Source: an uncultured bacterium (GTDB lineage Bacteria; Verrucomicrobiota; Lentisphaeria; Victivallales; UBA1829). From it: 63,201 bases of DNA. The notes below the pieces were generated by a model. It saw only the letters and a program-made list of their open reading frames with translations, searched no databases and was not told the origin of the DNA. The stretch spans positions 1-63,201 of the forward strand of contig CACYZF010000013.1 of NCBI GenBank assembly GCA_902778895.1, read 5' to 3'. The translations under genes were made by a program, and so were the position numbers. Positions 1 to 9,144 of this stretch are shown here, in pieces; the first letter of the stretch is position 1, and every line of letters begins with the position of its first letter.

Positions 1-3000
1 GGAGTTCATGCCTTCGTTACCAGTCAGGTTGCCGATCTTGTTTTCCCAGACACTGAGTCCGGGATTGCCGAGGTAGCTGATGTTCTGCCAGTTGGCATCA
101 AGGTCGACAGAGTCGGTGTAGTAGCCGATCGCGTACATCGGTAGATCAACACCGCCGACCGGCATGACAATATCGCCGACGAGCACGGTATCAGCTATGC
201 CGTTGGCATCCATGTCGTACGCGCCGAGGACCTGCCATGCATCGACCGGCCAGTGTGTCGACATCGTGCTTTGCCACTCGTTCGTACCGTTCAGCCAAAA
301 TCCGATCTGACCGAAGGCATAATCGCCACCGACGAGCTGGAACATCACGTCGGAGATGCCGATGCCGTCGACGTCGCTCTTCGCGATGTACTTCCTGGGT
401 TCCGGCTCGACGGTCTGTCCCACCGTGAACGTTTCGCCCGAGGCCGCAGCAGAGACATTGCCTACGTTGTCGACCGCCTTCACACTCCACTGCCACGTCG
501 CGAAATCGGCGTTCTCGATCACATAGCTCGTCCCGGTCGTGTTGACCGTAAACTCCTGTCCGTCGTGCGAATATGCGACGACGTATTCCTTCACGCCGGA
601 GAGATCGTCCGTGCCAGCAGCCCAGCTCAGCGTGACCGTCTGGTCCGCAACGACCGCGGAAAGTCCGCTCGGAGCAGTCGGCGCGACCTTGTCGATATTG
701 TCGACCGTGATCGCGGTCACCCCGGACGCGTTGCCCGCCGCGTCGGTCCCGCGGAACCCGACCGTACCGTTGATGATAATGATCACGCCGCCCGCTTCGT
801 AGTCCTGCCAGGTCTCTCCGCCGTCCAGCGTGTATTCCTTCCTCACGGAATCATTGCTGAATACAGCCGTCACCGTCACGTCCTTGTTCGTGAGTTCCGT
901 GATATCGGCGGACGCCTTCGGTTTGACCGGCGCGGCCTTGTCGATGTTTTCGACCGCGAAGCTGACGACATCCGAAACGGTGCCCGCGGCGTTCGTGCCG
1001 CGGAACAGGACCGTGCCGTTTTTCGTCATCACGACGCCGTCTGTGTACGCCAGCCAGGTCTCGCCGTCGAAGCTGTATTCCTTCACCGCGGTATCGTAGC
1101 TGAAGACCGCCGTGACGGTCACGTCTTTGTTCGTGAGCTCGGTGATATCGGCGGAGGCCGTCGGCTTCTCCGGCGCAGTGTGGTCGATGTTGTTCACGTA
1201 ATAATACGTGGCGGTAGAAACGTTGCCGACCTCATCGGTGCAGCGGAACCAGACCGTGCCGTTTTCGGTGAACTCGACGGGACCGGTGTATTCGTGCCAG
1301 GTCTCACGGTCGAGCGAGTATTCTCCGAGGACCGAATCTTCGCTGAATTCAGCCGTCACGAACACCGAGCCGTTCGTGGGCGAGGTGACGTCCGCGTAGG
1401 CAACCGGGTTCATGGGAGCGGTATGGTCGATGTTTTTGACCTCGAAGATCAGGAAGGAGCTGTTGCCCGCCGCGTCGACGGCGCGGAACGTCACTTCTCC
1501 GTTCTGCGTCATCACGACGGCCCCGTCGTAGGGCAGCCAGGTCGCGTAGGATGCGTAGCTGATCAGGTATTCCCGGACCACGGAATCCTCGCTGAACTCC
1601 GCGGTGACCCGAACTTCACCGGTCGTGGGAGTTGTGATGTCCGCGGAGGCCGTCGGAGGGGCCGGATCGATCTTGTCGATGTTCGAGACTTCATAGCTTG
1701 CGATCTCGGATACATTGTTTCCGAAGTCGACCGCCTTGAAATAGACGGTGTCATTCTCCGAGACGGTGGCGCCGTCCACATAAACCTTCCATTCGCCTTC
1801 CTTACCGATGCGGTACCACTTGGAGACCACCTCGACGTCATCTTTGAAATCCGCAGTGACCACGACGTCCCAGTGGGTCGGATCCGTGGTGTTCGCACGG
1901 ATGTTCGTGACGGTCGGCGGGACATTATCCGGTCCCGGGTCGACGCTGCCGGACACAGTCAGCGTCAGCTCTCCGTCATCCTCGTTCAGCGCGTAGGTCG
2001 CGCTGCCGACGGTGAGCGTTCCTCCCGCCTCGACCGTTCCGAGCGTTCTGTTGTGCGTGTTCCGGACCGTGATCGTGCCGGAAAAACTTTCCGCGCCCTT
2101 CGCAAGGGTGTATGTGCCGTTCGTCTGGCCGTCGCCGACGGTGATCACGTATTCGGGCAGGCCCGCGAAGAGCGAGAGGTCGTTGACGAGCGCGTTCGGT
2201 TTCGGTGCGGCTTTGGAGAGGTCGAAGTCGAAGATCGCGCCGTCGAAGTCGACGACCGCGCCCTCGCTGATCGTCATCCGTCCCGTAGCCCTGGCTCCGC
2301 TCGCAAGACACATCGTGCCGCCGGAGCTGACCGTGGTATTGCTCGCCGTGCCGCCGCTGTAGACGTACATGCGGCCGCCGGAGCTGACGACGGTGTCGCG
2401 GGCGATGCCGCCGCTGGAGAGGAGCAGGAACCCGCGGTACTGGACCAGAGTGTCGATCATCTGTCCGTTATTCTGCACTTTCGCCGAGGCGAGCACGTCG
2501 GCGAACTTGCCGCGAAGCGTGGTATTGGAGGCAGTGCCGCCGTTGACTTGAATGCTGACCACGGCAAAGTTGGCGTCGTCGGCCTGCGTCACGAGGATGT
2601 CGGTGGCGACGCCTCCGCTGGAAACGATAAGGAGATCCTTGTTGTTGACCACGATGTTCGTCGCCGTTCCCCCGGACAGAATGTACAGGTGCCCCTGGTT
2701 GAGCCGGGCGCGTTCCACCCGTCCGCCGTCGTAGACGAAAACGTTTCCGAAGACTTCGGCGGTAAGGTCGTACAGGATCGACCCGGAGTGGAGCGTCATG
2801 GACACCACGGTCGCGGTATATCCGCTGATCGTGTTCGGGATGAAGCTCAGGACCGCGCCCTCCTCGGCGACCACGCCGCCGCAGTTTTCGAGGATGTTCA
2901 GGGCGGTGCCGCCGCTGGAGACGTAGATCATGCCGCCGCTGTTGAGCGTGACGCCGTCCGCGACGGCTCCGCTGGAGATGTGCGCGAACGCGCCGTTGTT

Positions 3001-6000
3001 GAAGGTCGTGCCGCTGATTCTGCCGCCGTCGTAGACATAAAAGGCCCCCATTTCGCCGAGCGTGGTGTCGAGCGCGGTGGTCCCGGAGTGGATCGTGGCG
3101 GAACCTCCGCTTATGGTGATCCCGCTGAACGTGTTCGGCGCGAAGGTGATGTTCTTCCAGGTGGTGTTCACGTATCCGCCGTTTTCGAAGAGGTTCGTGA
3201 CGACGGCGGGATTCGCGATATTGATGATGGCGCCGAAATCGACCGTAAGGCTGTCGATCTGCGCGTCGTCGAAAACGAAGAGACACCCGCCGGACGCTAC
3301 GGTGACATTCTTCGCGCTTGCGCCCGCGCTGAGCGTCATGGAACCGTCCGGGCTGATGTTCACGTTGTCATACGACGCGCCGGGCGAAAGAACGAGCCTT
3401 CCTCCGAAGTTGATGTTTGCGCCGGATCCCGACGCGCCGGATTCGAGCAGGACCAGGCCGCCGTCCCGGATCGTGGTCATCATCGCGGTGCCGCCGCTGG
3501 AGACATAGAGTTTCCCCATGCCCTTGACGTTCGTGCCGGACGCCGTGCCGCCGCCGGAGACGTACAGCCAGCCGTTGAATCCGAGCGTGGTGTCCAGATA
3601 TGTCTTGCTCGCGAAAACCGCCTTGGAATCGTTTTTCACGGTGAGCCCGCTGACGACGTCGGGGGCGTCCTTGTCGATGTTCGTGATCTCATAGCCGACG
3701 ATCTCGGACTCGTTCCCCGCGGTGTCGACGGCCTTGAAGTAGACCGTCGCGTTTTCGGCGAAGACCAGTCCGCCGGTGTAGTCCTGCCATTCGCCCGTTT
3801 CCCCGATCCGGTAGAGCGTGGACGCCAGCTTCACGTCGTCATAAAACTCCGCCGTGACCGTGACGTCCCGGTCGGTCGGCATAATGTTGTCCACCCCGAC
3901 GTCGAAGACGATCGGCGCGACCGTGTCCGGCCGCTCGCCGTCGCCGGAGATCGTCACGACCAGCGTTTCGCCGTCGAGGGACAGCGTGTAGTCCGCCCCC
4001 AGGAACGTTTCGGTCGCGCCGAGCGAGATCGTGCCGTGCTCGAAACCGGACGAGTCCCGGACGGTGATCGTCTTGTTGAACGTGGAAGCGTCGCCCGCGA
4101 GGATGTATTTGCCGTTCTGCAGCGCCGAGGAGATCGTGAGCGAGTAATCAGGATGATCGTTCTCGTAGAATCCGATGGTGTTCACGAGGGGTTCGTCGTC
4201 GGGCGCGGTCCGCGTCAGGTCGAAATCGAGCGTGGCTCCCCAGAAGAATCCGCCCGGATGGCCTGCGAACCGGATCCGGCCCGTGACGGTGCCGCCGCTG
4301 GAGACATGGAACCAGAGGCCGTCTTCCACATCCAGGTCCCGGACCACGCCGCCGTCGTAAACGTCGAGATTGCCGCTCTGAAGCTTGACGCCGCTTGCGA
4401 CGCCGCCCCTGCTGACGGCCATGACGCCGCCCAGATCGATGACGGTGTCGGCCATGACGCCGCCCCGGTTGACGATGCCGGAGCCCCCATGGCAGAGCGT
4501 GGTGCTTTTCACGATGCCGCCGCTGGAGACGTAGAGCTGGCCCGCGCTGACCGTATTGCCGACCGCCGTGCCGCCGGACATCACGTACATGGAGGTCTCC
4601 CAGCCGACCTCCTTCCCCTCCATGACACGGGCATGGGAGAGGATTTCGTTCTTCGAACCGTAATAGACCTCGGAGATTTCATTGGTGTACCGGACGACGG
4701 CCCCCGACTCGACCGTGCATTTGCCCTGGCCGGGCATCCAGTCGATGTCCGTCGCCGTGGCGCCGCTCTGAACATACAGTTCGCCGCTGACGATGGCGAC
4801 GCCGGACACGAGGCCGCCGCTGGAAACGCACATATAGCCGCTGCGACCGAGGGACACGTCGTACGTCTTCGCCCCGCTGCTCACGTAGATGGGCGTATTC
4901 CGTACGGAGATGTTTTCCAGCACGCCGCCGGCCGCAATCACGGTCCAGCCGAAGAGGTCGACGTCCTTCACATACCCGCCGCGGAGCAGGTCGAGCTGAG
5001 CGAACGAATAGTTGTACCCGGTCAGGCCGATCACGGACGTGCCGGAATGCACCGTGATGACGCCTCCGGTTATCACCAGTCCGCTGAGCGTGACCGGCAC
5101 GAACGTCACGTTCGCGCCTTCCTCGACTCCGACGGCGCCGCCGTTTTCGGTGATCCGCACCGCCGTGCCGCCGCTCTTGATCGTGGCCGTGCCGCCGGCG
5201 GAGACCACGATGTCCTGCACCGCGCCGCCTTCGGAAACCTGAAGCAGTCCGTGCTTGACGACCTCGATATGGTCGGCCCGGCCGCCGGAGTAGACGAGGA
5301 GGCTGGTCCCCGATGTGACGGTCATGGAGCTCATGGAGTCGGCTTTATCGAGGATCCCGTCCTTCGTGCCGCCGTAGTACACGTTCGCCTCGCGGTCGTA
5401 GAACATGACGACGGCGTCCCGTTCCGCTGTATAATTCCGTTTCCACGGGTTGAAGTCCAGGATCGCCGTGCCGCCGCTGGAGATCGTCAGCTTGCCGTCC
5501 ATGGCGATCTGGACGCTTTCCAGCAGACCGCCATCGGAGACCGTGACGCTGCCACCCCGGGAGATATAGACATTCGACGCCGATCCGCTGTAGCCGATCC
5601 CGAGACTGCCGCCGTAATCGATCATGAGATCGCCAGCCGTGCCGCCGCTGATCGCGACTTTGCCGCCGCTTTTGATCTCGGTATGATCCGCCATGCCGCC
5701 GTCGGAGAGGACGAGGCGGCCGCCCTCGGAGACCCGGACGTTGTCCGCCGTGCCGCCGCTGAAAATATGGAGTTCTCCGTCGAAGCTGAGCGCGACGTCG
5801 GTCGCCGCCGTGTTGGAGTGGAGCGTGGCGGACCCTCTGGAAAGATACATGCCGGAGAGCGTGTTGGACCGGAATTCGACGTTGTCTCCTCCCCAGCCGA
5901 GGATGTCCACGTATCCGCCGTTTTCGAGGACGTCGGTCGCGGATGCCCCGCCGTTGACGATGAGCATGCCCAGAGAATTGACCTCGACGCCGCTCGCGAA

Positions 6001-7557
6001 GCCGCCCCAGCCGAGCCTCGCCGTGCCGCCGAAGTCGATCTCAAGTTCGGTCGCCGAAGCGTCCTCGCTGATCTCCAGCATGCCGCCGCGTCTGACGGTC
6101 GCGCCGTCGACGGCCTGCCCGCTGGAGACGAAGATGCTCCGGCCCGCGTCCACGGTCATGCCGCTCGCGGATCCGGTCGGTTCGCCCCAGATTTCGAGAT
6201 ACAGGTATTCGTCGGAAAGGTCCAGCGTCCAGGTCTGGCCGAATAATTCGAGCGTCTCACCCACGGAGATCGTGCCGAGCGTGCTGCCGTCGAGGAAATT
6301 CATCACCGTGATCGTCTTGTCGAACCCGGATGCGCCCTCCGCGAGCATGTACGAGCCCTCCTCCTGAAAGCAGGACACCGAGAGCGTGAAATCCGGGGCG
6401 TCCCCGAAGACGGAGAGGTCCCGGAACAGCGCGTCGCCGTCGGCTTCCACGCCGGCGATGTCGAACACGACCGTGCTACCCGATTCCGCGAAGACGCTTG
6501 CGCCGGAGAGATCGACCGGACCGGAGATCGTGCCGCCGCTCAGAAGATGCAGTTCGTTCGCCCCGATGACCGGAGCGCGCAGCGCGCCGGACACATAGAC
6601 CGTCCCGGTTCCGGCAAGCGACATGGCCGAAAGCGACGCGCCCGCCGCGATGTTGATCACGTCGAACCCGCCGATGGACTCGACGTGGCTGGAACCGCCT
6701 GTGACGTTGAGCGTGAAGACGCCGGTGTTGACCGACGGCTTCTTATAGTTCACGGTGGAGACCGGATACAGTTTGCCGCTGAAATACGTGTTGCTGAGGT
6801 TGTATGTCACGTTCCCGAGGAGCGCGTTGCCGTCCCCGAGATCGTGGTGCACGGCGAGCGCGGTCGACCCGTTGTTTCCCAGGCTGGAATCGGCGATGTT
6901 GAACACGACGTCCGCGTAGGACGATTCCGGCTCTTTGCTGTTCGAGATCCAGAACCATTTATCGTTCGATGCGACGACATGGTCCAGCGTCAGGGTGATC
7001 GAGGCGGGTTTCGCCTTGGTTCCGATCACGGAATCGTGGATCAGGCTGATGTCTTCGTCGATCGCGGAGTTCCGGATCGTCACCGCGATGCTTCCAGTCT
7101 TGCTTCCGAAGGTGCAGGATTCGGCCAGGATGAACTGCGGCGTGGGCCTGCCGGTGTACGTGGCGTCTCCGAGGACCGATCCCTCGATCAGCACGGACAC
7201 GCTGCCGTCGAGCGTGCCCAGCTTGCCCGCCAGATAACTCGTCCCGGCGGCGATCGTACTGCCCTGAATCACGATGTCAAGCGCGCCGGACGCCGTCGTT
7301 TCCGCCGCGACCGGGCCGACCGCGAGGACCGGAGCCGTCGAATCCGTCAGATGCAGGCTGACCGGAACCGCGACCGAAATGTCCGAGGTGAGGCCGTTGA
7401 TATAAAGACTGTCGCCGGAGTGAAGCGCGGGGATCGCTTCGTTCAGGACGGCGAACGCATTGACGCCGTAGTTCAGCACTTCCCCGGTCGTTGCATGTGT
7501 TTTCCCTGTGATGGCCGCGGTGTAGGACGGATCCACGTAGATAGTCTGGCTCGGCAT
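1..7557 (-). CDS. Giant repeat-rich surface protein, C-terminus cut by window edge
   Basis: The frame is open from ATG at 7557 (SD GGAGGT just upstream, promoter at 7680-7708) to the left edge, so the protein has at least 2,519 residues. It begins MPSQTIYVDPSY and has no Sec signal peptide. In order it holds an N-terminal region, long stretches of AIDA-like repeats built on SSGGTA / SGGTASN units (about 6700-2200, broken by one Ig-like unit near 3650-3920), three copies of a ~70-residue module containing TITV..(S/T)LGT, five further Ig-like units of ~81 residues (about 1945-690, linker NIDxxAP), an FnIII-like domain (about 690-440), and an FG-GAP/EF-hand-like region with SDVMFQLVGGDYAFGQIGFW. 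That last region matches the C-terminal part of the protein at 40629-44270, so roughly 190 residues are missing beyond the window. It is probably an exported adhesin or surface-layer-like protein. The secretion route is inferred; no beta-barrel is seen in the sister protein. Confidence 0.88.
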   Translation of the reverse strand, partial: MPSQTIYVDPSYTAAITGKTHATTGEVLNYGVNAFAVLNEAIPALHSGDSLYINGLTSDISVAVPVSLHLTDSTAPVLAVGPVAAETTASGALDIVIQGSTIAAGTSYLAGKLGTLDGSVSVLIEGSVLGDATYTGRPTPQFILAESCTFGSKTGSIAVTIRNSAIDEDISLIHDSVIGTKAKPASITLTLDHVVASNDKWFWISNSKEPESSYADVVFNIADSSLGNNGSTALAVHHDLGDGNALLGNVTYNLSNTYFSGKLYPVSTVNYKKPSVNTGVFTLNVTGGSSHVESIGGFDVINIAAGASLSAMSLAGTGTVYVSGALRAPVIGANELHLLSGGTISGPVDLSGASVFAESGSTVVFDIAGVEADGDALFRDLSVFGDAPDFTLSVSCFQEEGSYMLAEGASGFDKTITVMNFLDGSTLGTISVGETLELFGQTWTLDLSDEYLYLEIWGEPTGSASGMTVDAGRSIFVSSGQAVDGATVRRGGMLEISEDASATELEIDFGGTARLGWGGFASGVEVNSLGMLIVNGGASATDVLENGGYVDILGWGGDNVEFRSNTLSGMYLSRGSATLHSNTAATDVALSFDGELHIFSGGTADNVRVSEGGRLVLSDGGMADHTEIKSGGKVAISGGTAGDLMIDYGGSLGIGYSGSASNVYISRGGSVTVSDGGLLESVQIAMDGKLTISSGGTAILDFNPWKRNYTAERDAVVMFYDREANVYYGGTKDGILDKADSMSSMTVTSGTSLLVYSGGRADHIEVVKHGLLQVSEGGAVQDIVVSAGGTATIKSGGTAVRITENGGAVGVEEGANVTFVPVTLSGLVITGGVITVHSGTSVIGLTGYNYSFAQLDLLRGGYVKDVDLFGWTVIAAGGVLENISVRNTPIYVSSGAKTYDVSLGRSGYMCVSSGGLVSGVAIVSGELYVQSGATATDIDWMPGQGKCTVESGAVVRYTNEISEVYYGSKNEILSHARVMEGKEVGWETSMYVMSGGTAVGNTVSAGQLYVSSGGIVKSTTLCHGGSGIVNRGGVMADTVIDLGGVMAVSRGGVASGVKLQSGNLDVYDGGVVRDLDVEDGLWFHVSSGGTVTGRIRFAGHPGGFFWGATLDFDLTRTAPDDEPLVNTIGFYENDHPDYSLTISSALQNGKYILAGDASTFNKTITVRDSSGFEHGTISLGATETFLGADYTLSLDGETLVVTISGDGERPDTVAPIVFDVGVDNIMPTDRDVTVTAEFYDDVKLASTLYRIGETGEWQDYTGGLVFAENATVYFKAVDTAGNESEIVGYEITNIDKDAPDVVSGLTVKNDSKAVFASKTYLDTTLGFNGWLYVSGGGTASGTNVKGMGKLYVSSGGTAMMTTIRDGGLVLLESGASGSGANINFGGRLVLSPGASYDNVNISPDGSMTLSAGASAKNVTVASGGCLFVFDDAQIDSLTVDFGAIINIANPAVVTNLFENGGYVNTTWKNITFAPNTFSGITISGGSATIHSGTTALDTTLGEMGAFYVYDGGRISGTTFNNGAFAHISSGAVADGVTLNSGGMIYVSSGGTALNILENCGGVVAEEGAVLSFIPNTISGYTATVVSMTLHSGSILYDLTAEVFGNVFVYDGGRVERARLNQGHLYILSGGTATNIVVNNKDLLIVSSGGVATDILVTQADDANFAVVSIQVNGGTASNTTLRGKFADVLASAKVQNNGQMIDTLVQYRGFLLLSSGGIARDTVVSSGGRMYVYSGGTASNTTVSSGGTMCLASGARATGRMTISEGAVVDFDGAIFDFDLSKAAPKPNALVNDLSLFAGLPEYVITVGDGQTNGTYTLAKGAESFSGTITVRNTHNRTLGTVEAGGTLTVGSATYALNEDDGELTLTVSGSVDPGPDNVPPTVTNIRANTTDPTHWDVVVTADFKDDVEVVSKWYRIGKEGEWKVYVDGATVSENDTVYFKAVDFGNNVSEIASYEVSNIDKIDPAPPTASADITTPTTGEVRVTAEFSEDSVVREYLISYASYATWLPYDGAVVMTQNGEVTFRAVDAAGNSSFLIFEVKNIDHTAPMNPVAYADVTSPTNGSVFVTAEFSEDSVLGEYSLDRETWHEYTGPVEFTENGTVWFRCTDEVGNVSTATYYYVNNIDHTAPEKPTASADITELTNKDVTVTAVFSYDTAVKEYSFDGETWLAYTDGVVMTKNGTVLFRGTNAAGTVSDVVSFAVENIDKAAPVKPKASADITELTNKDVTVTAVFSNDSVRKEYTLDGGETWQDYEAGGVIIIINGTVGFRGTDAAGNASGVTAITVDNIDKVAPTAPSGLSAVVADQTVTLSWAAGTDDLSGVKEYVVAYSHDGQEFTVNTTGTSYVIENADFATWQWSVKAVDNVGNVSAAASGETFTVGQTVEPEPRKYIAKSDVDGIGISDVMFQLVGGDYAFGQIGFWLNGTNEWQSTMSTHWPVDAWQVLGAYDMDANGIADTVLVGDIVMPVGGVDLPMYAIGYYTDSVDLDANWQNISYLGNPGLSVWENKIGNLTGNEGMNS
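690..1945 (-). repeat. Tandem Ig-like repeat array inside the giant gene
   Basis: Five consecutive units of about 245 bp each encode ~81-residue Ig-like domains. Each unit starts near NIDxxAP and contains VTAxFSxDSV, a Trp-centred strand, NGTVxFR and AGNxS. Unit boundaries lie near 940, 1187, 1427 and 1677. A sixth related unit sits apart at about 3650-3920. Neighbouring units are similar enough at the DNA level to allow unequal exchange. Confidence 0.8.
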
Positions 7558-7679
7558 TGTCGTACCTCCGGATGTTTGATGTTTCTGTCCCGGACAAGCT
7601 GACGTTGTCAGGTGGATTTCCGCACAACTTTCCGGGATTTCGGACCATTCCGCGCGATATGATTATCGTAACGCCGGAT

Positions 7680-7708
7680 AATATAGCACGTTTCGGCCTT
7701 TTTTTCAA
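7680..7708 (-). promoter_or_regulatory. Promoter of giant surface gene
   Basis: Minus strand -35 TTGAAA (7708-7703), a 17-nt spacer and -10 TATATT (7685-7680), with an AT-rich upstream tract. The -35 and its upstream flank are shared with the promoter at 62496-62524. Confidence 0.7.
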
Positions 7709-7784
7709 ATAGTAAAAAGGTTATTTTTTTTTTCTTTGTTTATTAACTAAAGCAATTTGACGGTTGTTAGAGAAAAAGGCGGTA

Positions 7785-7930
7785 TTACGCAATGACGGTC
7801 CAGGACATATCCACGCCGTAGCCGACACACTGCGTGTGCTGTAGTAGTGCCCGGCTTTCGCTCGGGCACGGGGCACATCTTGCGGAGTTAGGCTATTACA
7901 GTCCAGGTCATGTCCACGCCGTAATTGCTC
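7785..7930 (-). pseudogene. Two C-terminal tail remnants of the giant surface-protein family
   Basis: Two short minus-strand segments end in the tail seen at the end of the protein at 40629-44270 (YGVSMDWNVIA-stop). One reads YGVDMTWTVIA-stop, with its stop at 7890-7888. The other reads GYGVDMSWTVIA-stop, with its stop at 7787-7785. Just upstream of the second, in another frame, GHYYS resembles the GYYT of the intact protein, so that remnant is frameshifted. No intact upstream coding sequence is attached to either. They look like the ends of two deleted family members that once lay upstream of the surviving giant gene. Confidence 0.75.
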
Positions 7931-8030
7931 TGCTATGGCGCTGCGAGGCATCCCGACTTCTCTCGCAACAGTGCTTACCACTCACCCCATCCGCATCTTC
8001 TCCTGATTCTCTCATACATCCAGCACAGCC

Positions 8031-8234
8031 GTGCCCCAAATGATGCGAGCGACGGTCGTAACATTGGAGTATTTCGTGCCAGACAGCCGTAAGGACGGTG
8101 GCGAGTACCGAGTCAAGACAGGCAAGGTCGAGAGGATCTCGCAGGCAAAGCGTGTGGTCGTGGTTAGCGGCGAATCCATCCGCATGAACAGGATCGTCAG
8201 AATTGAAGGCGAGCTGTTCGCGGGGGAGTTTTAA
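8031..8234 (+). pseudogene. YolD-like protein fragment
   Basis: A 67-codon frame contains EYFVPDSRKDGGEYRVKTG and then KVERI...VVVVSGESIRMNRIVRIEGELF. This resembles the C-terminal half of YolD-like proteins, small Firmicute and mobile-element-linked proteins that often sit beside Y-family polymerases. The expected N-terminal half is absent upstream and no clear SD precedes the ATG, so this is most likely a relic. It lies in a gene-poor scar between surface-protein remnants and tRNA genes, which fits past insertion and decay of foreign DNA. Family assignment is from motif memory; a profile search would decide. Confidence 0.5.
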
Positions 8235-8960
8235 CGATAAATGAGGCAATTGCTCATAAGCTAAAAATCGCAACACGAATATACCCCAGTCTCCCGGAAA
8301 TGACCGAGCCTGCTCTCTCCGGTTGACAGAAAGAGAATCACCCCATTCCCGGTTCAAAAAACGATCAATTGGACGACTGGACAGGAGGTTCACCTCCTTC
8401 TATAGGAAACCTGTATCCATTTCATTCATTTCGGGAAATCTAATTATCGCTCCCATTATCAATCTTTTCTTTCCCCTCGTGTGCGCGCATGAAGAAACCT
8501 GAGGGACAATGAAGGTGAGTTGAAGCTGGGTTTTCTATAGAGGGAATCTAAGGGGATGTCCGTTGTCCGTCGACCGGGAATGTAGATGCCCCAAAAATGG
8601 GATATCTTTCCATATTTTCGATAATTCGGAAATAGAAGACATGAGCGTGGATTGTTTTTCCCCTTTCACCTCAAGCCCCGTTCAGATTACGGAAAAATTG
8701 CGGAAAACGGCTCTTCTTCCGGTTTTCGGTTCTGTCCTCTCTCCTCATGGCACCACCGGAAGGAATCGCGATGCAGGGGGGGTATCGTTTCTGGAATCCA
8801 TTTCCGGTATTATTGAGACGTCGATGCGAAAACAGTCTGTTTTGAGCTCAACGCGTCGCATAATTTTTCCGTAATTTTTCCGTAATTCCTGCCACAAAAC
8901 CAGGAAAAATCAGGAATTGCCAGTTTATACCAAATCTACCCTTTTTAACCTCGTATGAGG
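8235..8960. other. Gene-poor stretch next to tRNAs
   Basis: About 700 bases with no coding frame I can support. It is AT-richer than its surroundings. Visible structure is a GGAGGTTCACCTCC palindrome near 8390 and an inverted pair of short A/T-rich repeats (8687-8708 against 8862-8887). Open frames here, such as 8563-8874, show no recognisable protein features. Confidence 0.6.
8687..8887. repeat. Inverted repeat pair flanking ~150 bp
   Basis: The left arm (8687-8708) reads ATTACGGAAAAATTGCGG. The right arm (8862-8887) is its near-perfect reverse complement and contains two tandem copies of TTTTTCCGTAA. Both arms translate to ITEKLRK on opposite strands. This could be a small non-autonomous element or a decayed duplication. 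Confidence 0.45.
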
Positions 8961-8969
8961 ACAAAAAAA

Positions 8970-9045
8970 TGGTGGCTGCTGCCGGGTTCGAACCAGCGAC
9001 CTGTGGATTATGATTCCATCGCTCTACCGACTGAGCTAAGCAGCC
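8970..9045 (-). tRNA. tRNA-Met (CAT)
   Basis: The reverse complement folds as a 76-nt cloverleaf with acceptor GGCTGCT/AGCAGCC, D-arm GCTC...GAGC, anticodon loop ATCATAA (anticodon CAT), T-loop TTCGAAC and an encoded CCA. The 27-43 pair at the top of the anticodon stem is A-C. The acceptor sequence suggests elongator Met rather than initiator; a lysidine-modified tRNA-Ile2 cannot be excluded. Confidence 0.93.
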
Positions 9046-9068
9046 AACCAAAAGTTGTCAAAATAAAA

Positions 9069-9144
9069 TGGCTCCGGCAGCAGGACTCGAACCTGCGACA
9101 GGGTGGTTAACAGCCACCTACTCTACCGACTGAGCTATGCCGGA
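9069..9144 (-). tRNA. tRNA-Asn (GTT)
   Basis: A 76-nt cloverleaf on the minus strand with acceptor TCCGGCA/TGCCGGA, anticodon stem GGTGG/CCACC around loop CTGTTAA (anticodon GTT), T-loop TTCGAGT and an encoded CCA. It lies 23 nt upstream of tRNA-Met, so the two are probably co-transcribed. Confidence 0.95.

Noticed and set aside
690..1945. Possible CRISPR-like regular repeats
   Set aside because: The period is ~245 bp, the sequence is coding and the units are Ig-like domains; no short direct repeats with unique spacers exist in the window.
253..6246. Plus-strand open frame of 1,997 codons opposite the giant gene
   Set aside because: It is codon-aligned with the real minus-strand gene, whose codon bias avoids TTA, CTA and TCA. 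The product is Arg/Asp/Val-rich with no domain, and the minus frame matches known repeats and a paralogue.
1..7557. Classical autotransporter (type V secretion)
   Set aside because: There is no Sec signal, and the homologous C-terminus at 40629-44270 has FG-GAP-like loops and no beta-barrel.
7721..7981. Minus-strand frame of 86 codons over the tail remnants
   Set aside because: It reads through both remnants in a different frame from their conserved tails and ends in a poly-Lys run from the A/T tract.
7908..8393. Minus-strand frame of 161 codons
   Set aside because: It lies opposite the YolD-like fragment and has Cys/His/Arg-rich sequence without domain features.
8563..8874. Plus-strand frame of 103 codons
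   Set aside because: There is no SD or recognisable feature, and it spans one arm and part of the inverted repeat.
8848..9051. Minus-strand frame with LAQSVERWNHNPQVAGSNP
   Set aside because: This is the typical false protein made by translating across a tRNA gene.
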